A DNA stretch of 37,279 bases from Limnobacter sp. Lineage in GTDB: Bacteria; Pseudomonadota; Gammaproteobacteria; Burkholderiales; Burkholderiaceae_E. How positions within the stretch are numbered: the first letter of the stretch is position 1; every line of letters starts with the position of its first letter. The translations under genes and the position numbers were made by a program. Positions 20,242 through 28,565 of the stretch are shown in pieces. The stretch spans positions 1 to 37,279 of the forward strand of contig JAAZBL010000480.1 of NCBI GenBank assembly GCA_012513825.1, in the 5' to 3' direction. A model generated the notes under the pieces. It was not told the DNA's origin and made no database searches. It saw only the letters and a program-made list of their open reading frames with translations.

Positions 20242-21003
20242 TCAGACGGGCGGCGGCAGCGAGTCGTCGGCGGCGCGCCGGTCCGCGATCGCATCGCCGT
20301 CGGCGCCAGCGCCCGACGGGCCGCCGCCCGGCGTGCCGCCGCCCGGCGCGCTCGACCCGCTCGTCGCGCCCGGCGCGTCGCCGTCCTGCGCCTCGATGCC
20401 GCGCGCCGACTCGATCAGCAGGTGACGGCGGTAATAGCGCAGTTCCTCGATCGACTCGACGATGTCGGCCAGCGCCGTGTGGGCGCCGCGCTTCGTGACG
20501 CCGCGCGCCAGGTCGGGACGCCAGCGCCGGCACAGCTCCTTCAGCGTGCTGACGTCGAGGTTGCGGTAATGGAACCAGGCCTCCAGGCGCGGCATGTAGC
20601 GCGCCATGAAGCGGCGGTCCTGGCACACCGAGTTGCCGCACATCGGCGAGGCTCGGGCAGGCACCCACGGCGCCAGGAAATCGAGCATCGCCTGCTCGGC
20701 GGTGGCTTCGGTCCAGCGCGATTCGCGCACCCGATCGATCAGTCCGGAACGCCCGTGCGTCGAGCGATTCCACTGGTCCATCGCGTCGAGCACCGCGTCG
20801 GGCTGCGCGATCGCGATCGCCTCGCTCTGGGCCAGCGTGCGCAGTTCGCCGTCGGTGATGACGATCGCGATTTCGAGCACGCGATCAACCGTCGGGTTCA
20901 GTCCGCTCATCTCCATGTCCACCCAGGCGAGGAAGGTCTCGTTCGGACGCGGAGGCAGGGTCGGCGCGGCGGGTTCGTAAGGCTGCCGGGGGGCGTGTGA
21001 CAT
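20242..21003 (-). CDS. orn: Oligoribonuclease with extended C-terminus
   Basis: Orn is a 3'-to-5' exonuclease that degrades di- to pentaribonucleotides, including pGpG from c-di-GMP breakdown. The DEDDh catalytic set is visible: D29 and E31 in [12 protein letters not shown]129 in [12 protein letters not shown]175 and D180 in [24 protein letters not shown] is a further hallmark. The ATG at 21003 has GGAG six bases upstream. The core ends near residue 205. About 48 additional Gly/Ala/Pro/Asp-rich residues follow, and a ~20-residue N-terminal extension precedes it, making 253 residues instead of the usual ~180. Confidence 0.95.
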   Translation of the reverse strand: MSHAPRQPYEPAAPTLPPRPNETFLAWVDMEMSGLNPTVDRVLEIAIVITDGELRTLAQSEAIAIAQPDAVLDAMDQWNRSTHGRSGLIDRVRESRWTEATAEQAMLDFLAPWVPARASPMCGNSVCQDRRFMARYMPRLEAWFHYRNLDVSTLKELCRRWRPDLARGVTKRGAHTALADIVESIEELRYYRRHLLIESARGIEAQDGDAPGATSGSSAPGGGTPGGGPSGAGADGDAIADRRAADDSLPPPV

Positions 21004-21111
21004 AATTTTCTCCGGCCGGCATTCTCCCATACGCACGGCCAGCGACCGCGGCCAGGCACCCGGCCGAGACCGGCCGGCCGCGGATTCGAACGCCATTTCC
21101 CGAGCAACGCA

Positions 21112-22377
21112 TTGCCTTCACTGCACGGCTTCACCTACGTCTTCGCGGCTGCGCTGCTGGTTTCGGTGTTGCTGCGCTTCTGGCTGACCGGCCGGCAGAT
21201 CCGCCACGTCGTGCGCCACCGCGACCAGGTGCCGCCGAGCTTCGCCGACCGGATCGGCCTGGACGCACACCAGCGTGCGGCCAGCTACACGATCGCGCGC
21301 GCCCGGCTCGGGCTCGTCGAAACCGTAGTTTCCGCGGCGCTGCTGCTCGTCTTCACGCTGCTCGGCGGCCTGCAGTTCCTGATGGATGCGGCGTCCGCGC
21401 TGTTTCCGCGATCGCCGATGCTCGCCCAGCTGGGCTTCGTCGCCGGCGTCGCGCTGGCTGGATCGATCGTCGACCTGCCGATCGAGGCCTGGCGACGCTT
21501 CCGGCTGGAGCAGCGTTTCGGGTTCAACCGGATGAGCCCACGGCTGTTCGTCGTCGACACGCTGAAGTCGCTGCTGCTCGGCGCGGCCTTCGGCCTGCCG
21601 CTGCTCGCGCTGGTGCTGTGGCTGATGCAGGTCAGCGGCGGGCTCTGGTGGCTGTGGACCTGGTTCGCCTGGATCGCGTTCAGCGTCATGGCGATGCTGA
21701 TCTTTCCGACGCTGATCGCGCCGATGTTCAACCGCTTCGAACCGCTTCCCGACGGCGAACTGCGCACGCGCGTCGAACGGCTGCTCGCGCGCTGCGGCTT
21801 CCGGTCGAAGGGCCTGTTCGTCATGGACGGCAGCCGGCGTTCGGCCCACGGCAATGCCTATTTCACCGGGCTGGGGCGCTCGAAGCGCATCGTGTTCTTC
21901 GACACGCTGATCTCGCGCCTCGATGCCGACGAGATCGAGGCGGTGCTCGCGCACGAACTCGGTCACTTCCAGCTGCGCCACGTGCCCAAGCGCATCGCCG
22001 CCAGCTTCGTGCTGAGCCTGGGCGCGCTCTGGCTGCTCGGCTGGCTCTCGCAGCAGCCGTGGTTCTATCAGTCGCTCGGGCTCACGCCGCTGCCGGGAAT
22101 GTCGAATGCAGCCGCGCTGGTCCTCTTCTTCCTCGTGCTGCCGGTGTTCGCGTTTCCTCTGCAACCGCTGTTCGCGCTGCTGTCGCGTCGACACGAATTC
22201 GAGGCCGACGCGTTCGCCGCCGCGCACGCCGATCCGCGTCACCTGGTCAGCGCGCTGGTCAAGCTCTACCAGGACAACGCCTCGACCCTGACGCCCGATC
22301 CGGTCCATTCGGCGTTCCACGATACCCACCCTCCAGCCGTTCAACGGATCGGCCGGCTGGCATCGCTCGCGACATGA
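21112..22377 (+). CDS. M48 family membrane metallopeptidase (Ste24/CAAX-protease-like)
   Basis: This is a zinc peptidase of the inner membrane, 421 residues. Several transmembrane helices precede the catalytic HELGH (residues 281-285). A third zinc ligand is expected in [16 protein letters not shown]. The N-terminal Ste24-type part includes [40 protein letters not shown] near the end is the usual closing motif. Relatives degrade misfolded membrane proteins or process precursors; the substrate here is unknown. The start is a TTG at 21112 without a strong ribosome site, so this choice is uncertain by a few codons. Its stop overlaps the next start (ATGA). Confidence 0.92.
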   Translation: MPSLHGFTYVFAAALLVSVLLRFWLTGRQIRHVVRHRDQVPPSFADRIGLDAHQRAASYTIARARLGLVETVVSAALLLVFTLLGGLQFLMDAASALFPRSPMLAQLGFVAGVALAGSIVDLPIEAWRRFRLEQRFGFNRMSPRLFVVDTLKSLLLGAAFGLPLLALVLWLMQVSGGLWWLWTWFAWIAFSVMAMLIFPTLIAPMFNRFEPLPDGELRTRVERLLARCGFRSKGLFVMDGSRRSAHGNAYFTGLGRSKRIVFFDTLISRLDADEIEAVLAHELGHFQLRHVPKRIAASFVLSLGALWLLGWLSQQPWFYQSLGLTPLPGMSNAAALVLFFLVLPVFAFPLQPLFALLSRRHEFEADAFAAAHADPRHLVSALVKLYQDNASTLTPDPVHSAFHDTHPPAVQRIGRLASLAT

Positions 22378-22727
22378 AACCCGCCCTGACCCGACAGCAA
22401 CTGCTCTCCCGGAAATCGAACCCCGCGGCCGGCGCACGTGCCTACACCGACAGCGAGATCGACGTCCAGTTGTCCGAACTCGCGGGCTGGACGCTGCGCG
22501 ACGGCGCGATCGAACGGACCTATGCGTTTCGCGACTACCACGACACGGTCGCCTTCGTGAACGCGCTGGCCTGGATGGTGCACGGCGAGGACCACCATCC
22601 GGACCTGCAGGTCGGCTACAACCGCTGCACGGTCCGATGGAACACCCACTCGTGCAACGGCATTTCGGAGAACGACTTCATCTGCGCCGCCAAGTCGGAT
22701 GCCGTCTTTGGCCGCGGCTGCAACTGA
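22374..22727 (+). CDS. 4a-hydroxytetrahydrobiopterin dehydratase (PCD/DCoH family)
   Basis: This enzyme dehydrates the 4a-carbinolamine formed by pterin-dependent hydroxylases such as phenylalanine hydroxylase. The 117-residue protein has the active-site motif EDHHPDLQVGYNRCTVRWNTH (H74, H75, D77) and the upstream FRDYHDTVAFVNALAWMVH. The ATG at 22374 overlaps the peptidase stop by 4 bp. Its last 29 bp overlap the start of rsgA, so the three genes form a tight operon. No phenylalanine hydroxylase is present in the window. The C-terminus is slightly longer than typical (VFGRGCN). Confidence 0.93.
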   Translation: MKPALTRQQLLSRKSNPAAGARAYTDSEIDVQLSELAGWTLRDGAIERTYAFRDYHDTVAFVNALAWMVHGEDHHPDLQVGYNRCTVRWNTHSCNGISENDFICAAKSDAVFGRGCN

Positions 22728-23688
22728 AAAGGCGCTGGTCACGGCCGGCTACGGTCGCCACTACCTCGTGCGGCCGGCGACGCCAGCCGAAGCATCCGAT
22801 GCGGCGACCGACGATCGCAGCGAACAACGGCAGCGCACCGGCGAACTGATCGCCGTAACCCGCGGCAAGCGCACCGATCCCTGCGTCGGCGACCGGGTGC
22901 GGATCCGTGCCGTCGGCGACGACCAGGCGGTCATCGAGTCGATCGAAGCGCGCCGCAACGAGATCAGGCGCAGCGACCGGTGGCGCAGCAAGCTGCTGGC
23001 CGCCAACATCGACCAGGTCGGCATCGTGCTCGCCGGCGACCCGCCGTTCTCCGAGGAACTGCTGCTGCGGATGCTGGCGGCCAGCGACGCGGCAGGCGTG
23101 CCGGCAGCCTTGGTCGCGAACAAGAGCGACCTGGTCGAGGCGAGCGCCGCGGTCGCGTCGCGGCTCGCCGTCTACCAGGCGCTCGGCCTGAAGGTCTTCG
23201 CAGTGGCGGTCGGCAGCGACCCGCAGGCGACCCGGGATTCGCTGCGCGACTGGCTCGCCGGGCGGACGACGCTGCTGATCGGACAGTCCGGAATGGGCAA
23301 GTCGACGCTGGTCAACGCGCTGGTGCCCGACGCCGAACTGCGTACGCAGACGATCTCCGAGGCGCTGGCGAGCGGCCGGCACACGACGACGTTCAGCCGC
23401 CTGTTCGATCTGCCGGCCGAGCACGCCCCCGACGCGCGGATCGTCGACACGCCCGGCTTCCAGACCTTCGGGATCGCGCACCTGTCGACCTCGCAGCTCG
23501 TCCATGCGATGCCGGAGTTCGCCTCGTATCTCGGACGGTGCCGCTTCAACGACTGCACGCATCGCGACGAACCCGATTGCGCGATCCGGGCGGCCGCCGA
23601 GGCCGGCGAAATCGACGCGCGCCGGCTGCAGCTCTACGGTCGCCTGGTGGACGAGACGCTCAGGAACCCATCCAGGCCGAGACCGTGA
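22699..23688 (+). CDS. rsgA: Ribosome small-subunit-dependent GTPase A
   Basis: RsgA is a late 30S assembly factor. The 329 residues show an OB-fold (GELIAVTRGKRTDPCVGDRVRI), then a circularly permuted GTPase domain with G4 NKSD (141-144) ahead of G1 GQSGMGKST (~195-203), G2 around RHTTTFSRL and G3 DTPGF. A C-terminal zinc-binding segment, CRFNDCTHRDEPDC, follows. The ATG at 22699 lies inside the pterin dehydratase gene. The 3' end overlaps the convergent CobD-like gene by 29 bp. Confidence 0.96.
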   Translation: MPSLAAAATEKALVTAGYGRHYLVRPATPAEASDAATDDRSEQRQRTGELIAVTRGKRTDPCVGDRVRIRAVGDDQAVIESIEARRNEIRRSDRWRSKLLAANIDQVGIVLAGDPPFSEELLLRMLAASDAAGVPAALVANKSDLVEASAAVASRLAVYQALGLKVFAVAVGSDPQATRDSLRDWLAGRTTLLIGQSGMGKSTLVNALVPDAELRTQTISEALASGRHTTTFSRLFDLPAEHAPDARIVDTPGFQTFGIAHLSTSQLVHAMPEFASYLGRCRFNDCTHRDEPDCAIRAAAEAGEIDARRLQLYGRLVDETLRNPSRPRP

Positions 23689-25087
23689 TCAGCGCGTAGA
23701 GGCCGATCCACATCAGCAGCGAGCGCCAGACCAGGCCGGCTGCCGCCTGCAGGCTTGCCGGCCTGGCCTCGCCGCCGGGCGCCTCGAAGCCGGGTGCGTC
23801 GCCGCCCGATGCCTCGCCGCCGGGCGCCTCGGAGCCCGGCACGGTCTCGAACCGGGCGCCGACGTCGGCATCGACCAGCCGCAAGCCGAGAGCCCCGCCG
23901 CCCGCGGCGAGCAGCAGCGTGCGCGCGTCGCGGATCCCCGCTGCGATGGCCGCGCGCCAGCAGTACAGCGCCTCCTCGAAATTGCCGACGACGGCAAAAC
24001 CGCCGGCGCTCAAGCGGACCGGCAACCAGTCGATCGCCTCGAAGGCCTTGACGGCGAAGGCGCCCCATCGTGAGACGGCGGAGCGGTCGCGGTGACCGAT
24101 GCCTTCGAAGGGCTCGCCGGGTCCAGGGGATTCGACGGCGTCGAGGGTCTCGACCGTTGCGTCGGCGGGCGCGAGCGGTTCGGCGCGCTCGCGTGCTTCG
24201 GGGGCTTCGACGGCCTCGGCGGCGTCGACGCCCTCGGCGGGTCCCACGCGCTCGAGCGGATCGACCACTTCGACGGCTTCGTCGAAGGCATCGCGCTCGA
24301 CGGGCTCGTCCGGATCCAGGTCGAGCCGGGAAGCATGGCGCTCGTACGCTCGATGCTCGTACGCGTCGCGCTCGTACGCGTCCACCTCGCGCTCGCTCGC
24401 GTCCGCCTCGCGCTCGTCCGCCTCGCGCTCGTCCGCGTCCGCCTCGTCCGGATCGATTTCGTCGGCCGCTGCCGTGCCGACGGCCGCGGCAGCCACCACC
24501 GGCTCCGGAGCCTCCTCCTCCCGGCGCCAATGACGGGCGAGCGTTTCGGCGACCCGATAGAGCAGCGGGCCGGCGGCTCCAGGGATGACGATGTAGCAGA
24601 ACAGCGGACCCAGCACCTGCCGGTGGGCGATCAGCAGCGCGTGCGCGACCGATCGGCGGCAGGTTTCGGCCGGGACGCCCGCGCGGTCGAGCGAAACCGG
24701 CGCTTCGCCGGCATCGCTGTCGCGCACCCAGCCGGCCAGGATCCGTCCGGCGCCGGCCGCATCGTCGGCCGCGAAGGCAATGCGGATCTCCGTGAAGGCC
24801 TCGCTGAACTGCCGGAAGCCGATCGTGCAGTACAGGACGAACACGTGCAGCGCGAAGACGAAGACCGGATGCAGTCCGGCGGCGAGCGATTCGGCAACGA
24901 GCACGACGAGCAGCGCGAGCGCCATCACCAGCACCCAGCCGAGCGCGCCGTCGCGCGAGCGCCCGGCGTCGAGACGGACTCGGACGCTGCGAGCAAGCCG
25001 GCCGATCGTCGTGCGCAGGCGGTTGCCTGGTCGCAACGGCTTCAGCCGCTCGATCAGCAAAGCGAGGACGAGCGCGAAGAATCCCAT
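23660..25087 (-). CDS. CobD/CbiB-like (AmpE-like) membrane protein with large acidic insertion
   Basis: The 475-residue membrane protein resembles the CobD/CbiB family: an N-terminal helix MGFFALVLALLIERLKPL, then LHVFVLYCTIGFRQFSEAFTEIRIAF, RRSVAHALLIAHRQVLGPLFCYIVIPGAAGPLLYR, and a C-terminal half with FEAIDWLPVRLSAGGFAVVGNFEEALYCWR. Genuine CobD makes the adenosylcobinamide arm in cobalamin synthesis, but no other cobalamin genes are here, so the role is uncertain and may be distinct. Between the halves sits an insertion of ~140 residues (about 195-335), very rich in Glu, Asp, Arg and Ala, including imperfect DAYER/ADERE repeats. A Gly/Glu/Ala-rich repeat (EAPGGEASGGDAPG) occurs near the end. 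It starts 3 bp after the NUDIX stop. Confidence 0.82.
   Translation of the reverse strand: MGFFALVLALLIERLKPLRPGNRLRTTIGRLARSVRVRLDAGRSRDGALGWVLVMALALLVVLVAESLAAGLHPVFVFALHVFVLYCTIGFRQFSEAFTEIRIAFAADDAAGAGRILAGWVRDSDAGEAPVSLDRAGVPAETCRRSVAHALLIAHRQVLGPLFCYIVIPGAAGPLLYRVAETLARHWRREEEAPEPVVAAAAVGTAAADEIDPDEADADEREADEREADASEREVDAYERDAYEHRAYERHASRLDLDPDEPVERDAFDEAVEVVDPLERVGPAEGVDAAEAVEAPEARERAEPLAPADATVETLDAVESPGPGEPFEGIGHRDRSAVSRWGAFAVKAFEAIDWLPVRLSAGGFAVVGNFEEALYCWRAAIAAGIRDARTLLLAAGGGALGLRLVDADVGARFETVPGSEAPGGEASGGDAPGFEAPGGEARPASLQAAAGLVWRSLLMWIGLYALITVSAWMGS
24337..24450. repeat. Imperfect short repeats encoding an Asp/Glu/Arg run in the CobD-like gene
   Basis: CGCTCGTACGCGTC-like and CGCTCGTCCGC-like units recur through this stretch. 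On the minus strand they encode alternating ADERE, ASERE and DAYER pentads at about residues 213-250, a highly charged, probably helical or disordered segment. Confidence 0.75.
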
Positions 25088-25090
25088 CGA

Positions 25091-26128
25091 TCAGGCGGCC
25101 AGCAGACGATAGAGGTTGCGAAGCATGGCGGCAGTCGCCCCCCAGATGAAGTATTCGTCGTCCGAGTCGAGCGCCCGGTACGGCATCGCCCAGAACATCC
25201 GGCTGGCACCCTGGACCTCGATCAGGCGCTGCTCGTGATGGCGAGGGTCCATCAGGAATCCGAGCGGAACCTCGAAGATGGCCGCGACCTCGTGCGGATC
25301 GGGTTGCAGAGGCTGCCCGGGCGGAATCAGGCCGACGACCGGTGTCACCCGGTAGCCGGTGCCGGTCAAATAGTCGGGAAGCCGGCCGATCACCTCGACG
25401 CGCCCTGGATCGAGGCCGACCTCCTCCTGCGCCTCGCGCAGCGCCGTCCGCACCGGCGAATCGTCGTCGGGCTCGAAGCGTCCGCCCGGAAACGCGATCT
25501 GCCCGGAATGGTTGCGCAGGTGCATCGTTCGCTTCGTCAACAGCACGGTCGGCGCACCGCCGTGCGCGACGATCGGCACGAGCACCGCCGCAGGGCGCGG
25601 CGGCCCCGGCCGCAGCACGATCCGGTCGCTGCTCTGCTCCGGTGTCCATGCCGGCGGGTGCGCGAAGCGGCGGCGCAACCAGTCGGGGTCGAGCCGTTCG
25701 GCGGCGACGGCGTCGAACAGCGCCGCGGGCGTGCTGACGAGTGGCGATCTGCGCGGATCGAACGGCGCCGGAACCAGCAGCGAGGGCCTGGCCGGCTCCC
25801 GGTCTCCAGCGGTCGGCGAATCGCCGGAGGCCGGCGAGTCGGCGGCGGTTGGCGAGTCGGCGGGGGCCGGCGTAGCGTCGGAGGTCGGCGAATCGTCTGG
25901 GGTCGGCGTGTCGTCCCTGTCCGGCGAAATAGGACGTGCGGCCGTTTCGACCCGGGCCGGCGGGTTCCCGACGACCGGCGGACTGCCCTTCGCGGCCTGG
26001 CCGCCGATCCGCGGACCGCCGCGGCTCGGCCGGCCCTTGTCGGCGGACGGGTCGCCGACGTCCGCCGGAGCGTCCGCGTCGATGCGCTTCGGATCGTCCG
26101 GATTTTCGGTGGAAGCGCCTCGGGTCAT
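25091..26128 (-). CDS. NUDIX hydrolase, CoA pyrophosphatase type, with long repeat-bearing N-terminus
   Basis: The protein is predicted to cleave CoA or its thioesters to 3',5'-ADP and phosphopantetheine derivatives. The NUDIX box GGRFEPDDDSPVRTALREAQ followed by EEVGL (~215-239) is preceded by the CoA-specific motif LLTKRTMHLRNHSGQIAFPGG. The conserved PHEVAAIFEVPLGFLMDP and YFIWGATAAMLRNLYRLL follow. The catalytic portion is about 230 residues. The first ~110 residues are Pro/Asp/Ser/Thr-rich and contain hexapeptide repeats from an 18-bp DNA array. The ATG at 26128 has only a weak ribosome site, so translation may start later. It is followed 3 bp later by the CobD-like gene. Confidence 0.88.
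   Translation of the reverse strand: MTRGASTENPDDPKRIDADAPADVGDPSADKGRPSRGGPRIGGQAAKGSPPVVGNPPARVETAARPISPDRDDTPTPDDSPTSDATPAPADSPTAADSPASGDSPTAGDREPARPSLLVPAPFDPRRSPLVSTPAALFDAVAAERLDPDWLRRRFAHPPAWTPEQSSDRIVLRPGPPRPAAVLVPIVAHGGAPTVLLTKRTMHLRNHSGQIAFPGGRFEPDDDSPVRTALREAQEEVGLDPGRVEVIGRLPDYLTGTGYRVTPVVGLIPPGQPLQPDPHEVAAIFEVPLGFLMDPRHHEQRLIEVQGASRMFWAMPYRALDSDDEYFIWGATAAMLRNLYRLLAA
25811..25918. repeat. 18-bp tandem repeat, six units, in the NUDIX gene
   Basis: Six consecutive 18-bp units share the core GG(T/C)CGGCG. An example is GGTCGGCGAATCGCCGGA. Drift increases toward the high-coordinate end. They encode hexapeptides such as DSPTAA and DSPASG at about residues 70-106. Confidence 0.85.
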
Positions 26129-26194
26129 CGGGATGCGGGTTCGGGCGGCTGCGGCACGGAGGTCGACGGCGGGCGGGACTTTCGATGATCGCGC

Positions 26195-26226
26195 AAAACG
26201 ACGAAGGGCGCCGAAGCGCCCCTCGT
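26195..26226 (-). terminator. Intrinsic terminator of rplS
   Basis: On the minus strand ACGAGGGGCGC-TTCG-GCGCCCTTCGT forms an 11-bp stem with one mismatch and a stable TTCG loop, followed by CGTTTTG with a four-T run. It lies 83 bp after the rplS stop. Confidence 0.85.
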
Positions 26227-26309
26227 TGCCGGACTCCTTCGCGGGAAGGCAGCCCGTTTGCGGCCTGCGCGGCCCCGAAGCGATCGAAGCGCTTCGGTCC
26301 GGCCTCTGC

Positions 26310-26693
26310 TTACTTGGCCGCGGCGCTGGTCGAGGCCTTGCCGGGCAACTTCTCCTTGATTCGCGCGGACTTGCCGGAGCGGCTGCGCAGGTAGTAGAGC
26401 TTGGCCCGGCGCACGTCGCCGCGACGCTTGACGTCGATCGAGTCGATCAGCGGCGAGTAGAGCTGGAACGTCCGCTCGACGCCCTCGCCCGACGAGATCT
26501 TGCGGACGATGAACGAGGAATTCAGCCCGCGGTTGCGGCGGCCGACCACGACGCCTTCGAACGCCTGGACGCGCCTGCGCGTGCCTTCGATGACGCGAAC
26601 GTTCACGACCACGGTGTCGCCGGGCGCAAAGTCGGGAATGGTCTTGCCGAGCCGGGCGATTTCTTCCTGCTCGAGTTGCGCGATGAGATCCAT
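26310..26693 (-). CDS. rplS: 50S ribosomal protein L19
   Basis: L19 is a large-subunit protein at the subunit interface. The ATG at 26693 gives [17 protein letters not shown] and 127 residues. Conserved segments are [46 protein letters not shown] and [36 protein letters not shown] lies nine bases upstream, which excludes the ORF-track ATG at 26714. It has its own upstream -10 (TATAAT) and downstream terminator, so it is probably transcribed alone, separated from trmD by a helicase gene. Confidence 0.97.
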   Translation of the reverse strand: MDLIAQLEQEEIARLGKTIPDFAPGDTVVVNVRVIEGTRRRVQAFEGVVVGRRNRGLNSSFIVRKISSGEGVERTFQLYSPLIDSIDVKRRGDVRRAKLYYLRSRSGKSARIKEKLPGKASTSAAAK

Positions 26694-26787
26694 CTTCGTT
26701 GGCTCCTTGACCATCGTGCGCCGGCGCTTGTCGACTATTGTCGCCCGGGCAGAGGATGGGGTGATGCGGGAATCCGCAAAACGTTCG

Positions 26788-26793
26788 ATTATA
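26788..26793 (-). promoter_or_regulatory. -10 box of rplS
   Basis: The minus strand has a perfect TATAAT 95 bp before the rplS start, just past the helicase stop. The -35 region has no strong match. It is flanked by the inverted repeat ATCCGC/GCGGAT, which may also end the helicase transcript. Confidence 0.55.
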
Positions 26794-26807
26794 GCGGATC
26801 CCGAGCC

Positions 26808-28286
26808 TCAACCGCGTCGATCGCGGCCGGAAAATCCCTTGCGGCCGTCGATGCTTCGACCAGCGCTGCGCGCGGCACCGTCGCGCCAGGGGGGTACCTG
26901 TCTTGCGCCGTCGGCAGGCGCGGGACGGCGATCGCGTGAATGCGGCTGGGAGACGAAGCTGCCGTCGCCGTAAGCGAAATCGCTGCCGCGGCGGCCACGC
27001 GGGTCGAAGCGGGCTCCGGTCGGGGCGGTGCCGGCCTTCGTCGATTCGACGCGAGCGTGCTTCGCGCCGAAGCGCCCGTCTCCGAAGCCGCCTGCGCGCC
27101 GGCCCGCCGGTCGGCCGGCCGGCCGCTTCGGCGAGGCCTGCGGACGGGCCTTCGGTTCCAGACCGGGGATCACGTCGACGCGGATCGCTTGTCCGGTGTA
27201 GCGTTCGATCGCACGCACGCGGTGCCGTTCGTCGTGCCGCAGCAGCGTGACGGCGACGCCGCTGCGTCCGGCCCGGCCGGTGCGGCCGATCCGGTGCAGG
27301 TAATCGGCGGCCTGTCGGGGCACATCGAAATTGATGACGTGGCTGATGCCGGCGACGTCGATGCCTCGTGCCGCGACGTCGGTGGCGACCAGCACCTGCG
27401 TGCGGCCGTTACGAAGCGCCTGCAGCGTCCGGTTGCGTTGACCCTGATGCATGTCGCCGTGCAGCGCCGCGACGCTGAAGCCATCGCCGGCCAGCATGTC
27501 GCGAAGATCCTCGGCCGACTGGCGCGTCGCCGCGAACACCACGCACTGGCGCACCGAATCGCCGCGCAACAGGGCGTCGAGCAGGCGCGTCTTGTGTCCG
27601 AGGTCGTCGGCGAACAGCAGGCTCTGCTCGATGTCGGCCTTCTTCACCGCGGCGCCGGACACGTCGATGCGCTTCGCCGCTCGCGTCAGCCGCTGTGCGA
27701 GTCCGCCGACCACGCCATCGAGCGTCGCCGAGAACAGCAAGGTCTGGCGCGAAGCCGGGGTGTGCGCAACGATCTGCTCGATATCGTCGAGAAAGCCCAT
27801 GTCGAGCATCCGGTCCGCCTCGTCGAGCACCAGCACCTCGAGCCTCGAAAAATCGACGCACCCGTTGCGGACGTGGTCGAGCAGGCGTCCGGGCGTCGCC
27901 ACGGCGAGGTCGACCGGCCGGGACAGGCGGCGCAGTTGCGGCGCGTAGGGCGAACCGCCGACCAGTGCGACGCTGCTGAAGCCGCGCAGCCCGCGGGCGT
28001 AGCCCGTCGCCGCTTCGTTGACCTGCAGCGCCAGCTCGCGGGTCGGTGCAAGAACGAGAATGCGCGGTCCCTTGCCCGGGCGCGCCGGCGTGCCGAGCAG
28101 GCGCTGCAGGCTCGGCAGCATGAAGGCGGCGGTCTTGCCGCTGCCGGTCTGCGACGACACCATCAGGTCGGCGCCGGCGAGGGCGGCCGGAATGGCAGCG
28201 CCCTGCACTGCGGTCGGCGCGGTGTAGCCGGCAGCGGACAAGGCGCCGGCCAACGGGGCCGCGAGGCCCAGATCGGTGAAGCTCAC
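26808..28286 (-). CDS. DEAD-box RNA helicase (RhlE/SrmB-like)
   Basis: This ATP-dependent RNA helicase is probably involved in ribosome assembly or mRNA turnover. The GTG at 28286 with GGAGAG seven bases upstream gives 492 residues starting MSFTDLGLAAPLAGALSAAG. Motifs in order are: Q motif (YTAPTAVQGAAIP), I SQTGSGKT (~44-51), Ia APTRELALQV, Ib TPGRLLD, II VLDEADRMLDMGF, III SATL, IV VVFAATRQSAEDL, V VATDVAARGIDVAG and VI HRIGRTGRAGR. A ~120-residue Arg/Gly-rich C-terminal tail follows. The long ORF-track N-terminus is not conserved. It sits between trmD and rplS, which are normally neighbours. RhlE and SrmB subfamilies cannot be separated by eye. Confidence 0.94.
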   Translation of the reverse strand: MSFTDLGLAAPLAGALSAAGYTAPTAVQGAAIPAALAGADLMVSSQTGSGKTAAFMLPSLQRLLGTPARPGKGPRILVLAPTRELALQVNEAATGYARGLRGFSSVALVGGSPYAPQLRRLSRPVDLAVATPGRLLDHVRNGCVDFSRLEVLVLDEADRMLDMGFLDDIEQIVAHTPASRQTLLFSATLDGVVGGLAQRLTRAAKRIDVSGAAVKKADIEQSLLFADDLGHKTRLLDALLRGDSVRQCVVFAATRQSAEDLRDMLAGDGFSVAALHGDMHQGQRNRTLQALRNGRTQVLVATDVAARGIDVAGISHVINFDVPRQAADYLHRIGRTGRAGRSGVAVTLLRHDERHRVRAIERYTGQAIRVDVIPGLEPKARPQASPKRPAGRPAGRRAGGFGDGRFGAKHARVESTKAGTAPTGARFDPRGRRGSDFAYGDGSFVSQPHSRDRRPAPADGARQVPPWRDGAARSAGRSIDGRKGFSGRDRRG

Positions 28287-28565
28287 GATTCGACTCTCCA
28301 AACGGATTCGGCGCGCGATTGCTTTAACTTCGCGCGACAGCGGCATCGACGCCAACGGAATCCGGGAGGGCCGGCCGGGGAGCGGCGGGCCGGGTGTGCC
28401 GAGAAGTCGGAGCGATGAAGGGCGTGAACGCCGGCCGTCGGAGGCCATGTTGCGTTGCACAAACGAATGATACCGGGGATCGGCGCGCGGCGGTGAACTT
28501 TTTCTTCGGTGCGCGCCCGGGATCGGCCTGCGCGAGCGAGGGTCGCTCGCGTCGCGCGGACGCTC
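28287..28565 (-). other. Intergenic region between trmD and the DEAD-box gene
   Basis: This is 279 bp without a convincing gene. On the minus strand a -10-like TATCAT (about 28470) with a weak TTCACC upstream could start the helicase transcript and give a ~175-nt leader. No T-run terminator for trmD is evident. The region is GC-rich except around 28460-28505. Confidence 0.4.

Noticed and set aside
24092-26188. 698-residue plus-strand ORF
   Set aside because: It is a shadow across the CobD-like and NUDIX genes, and its repetitive protein reflects their DNA repeats.
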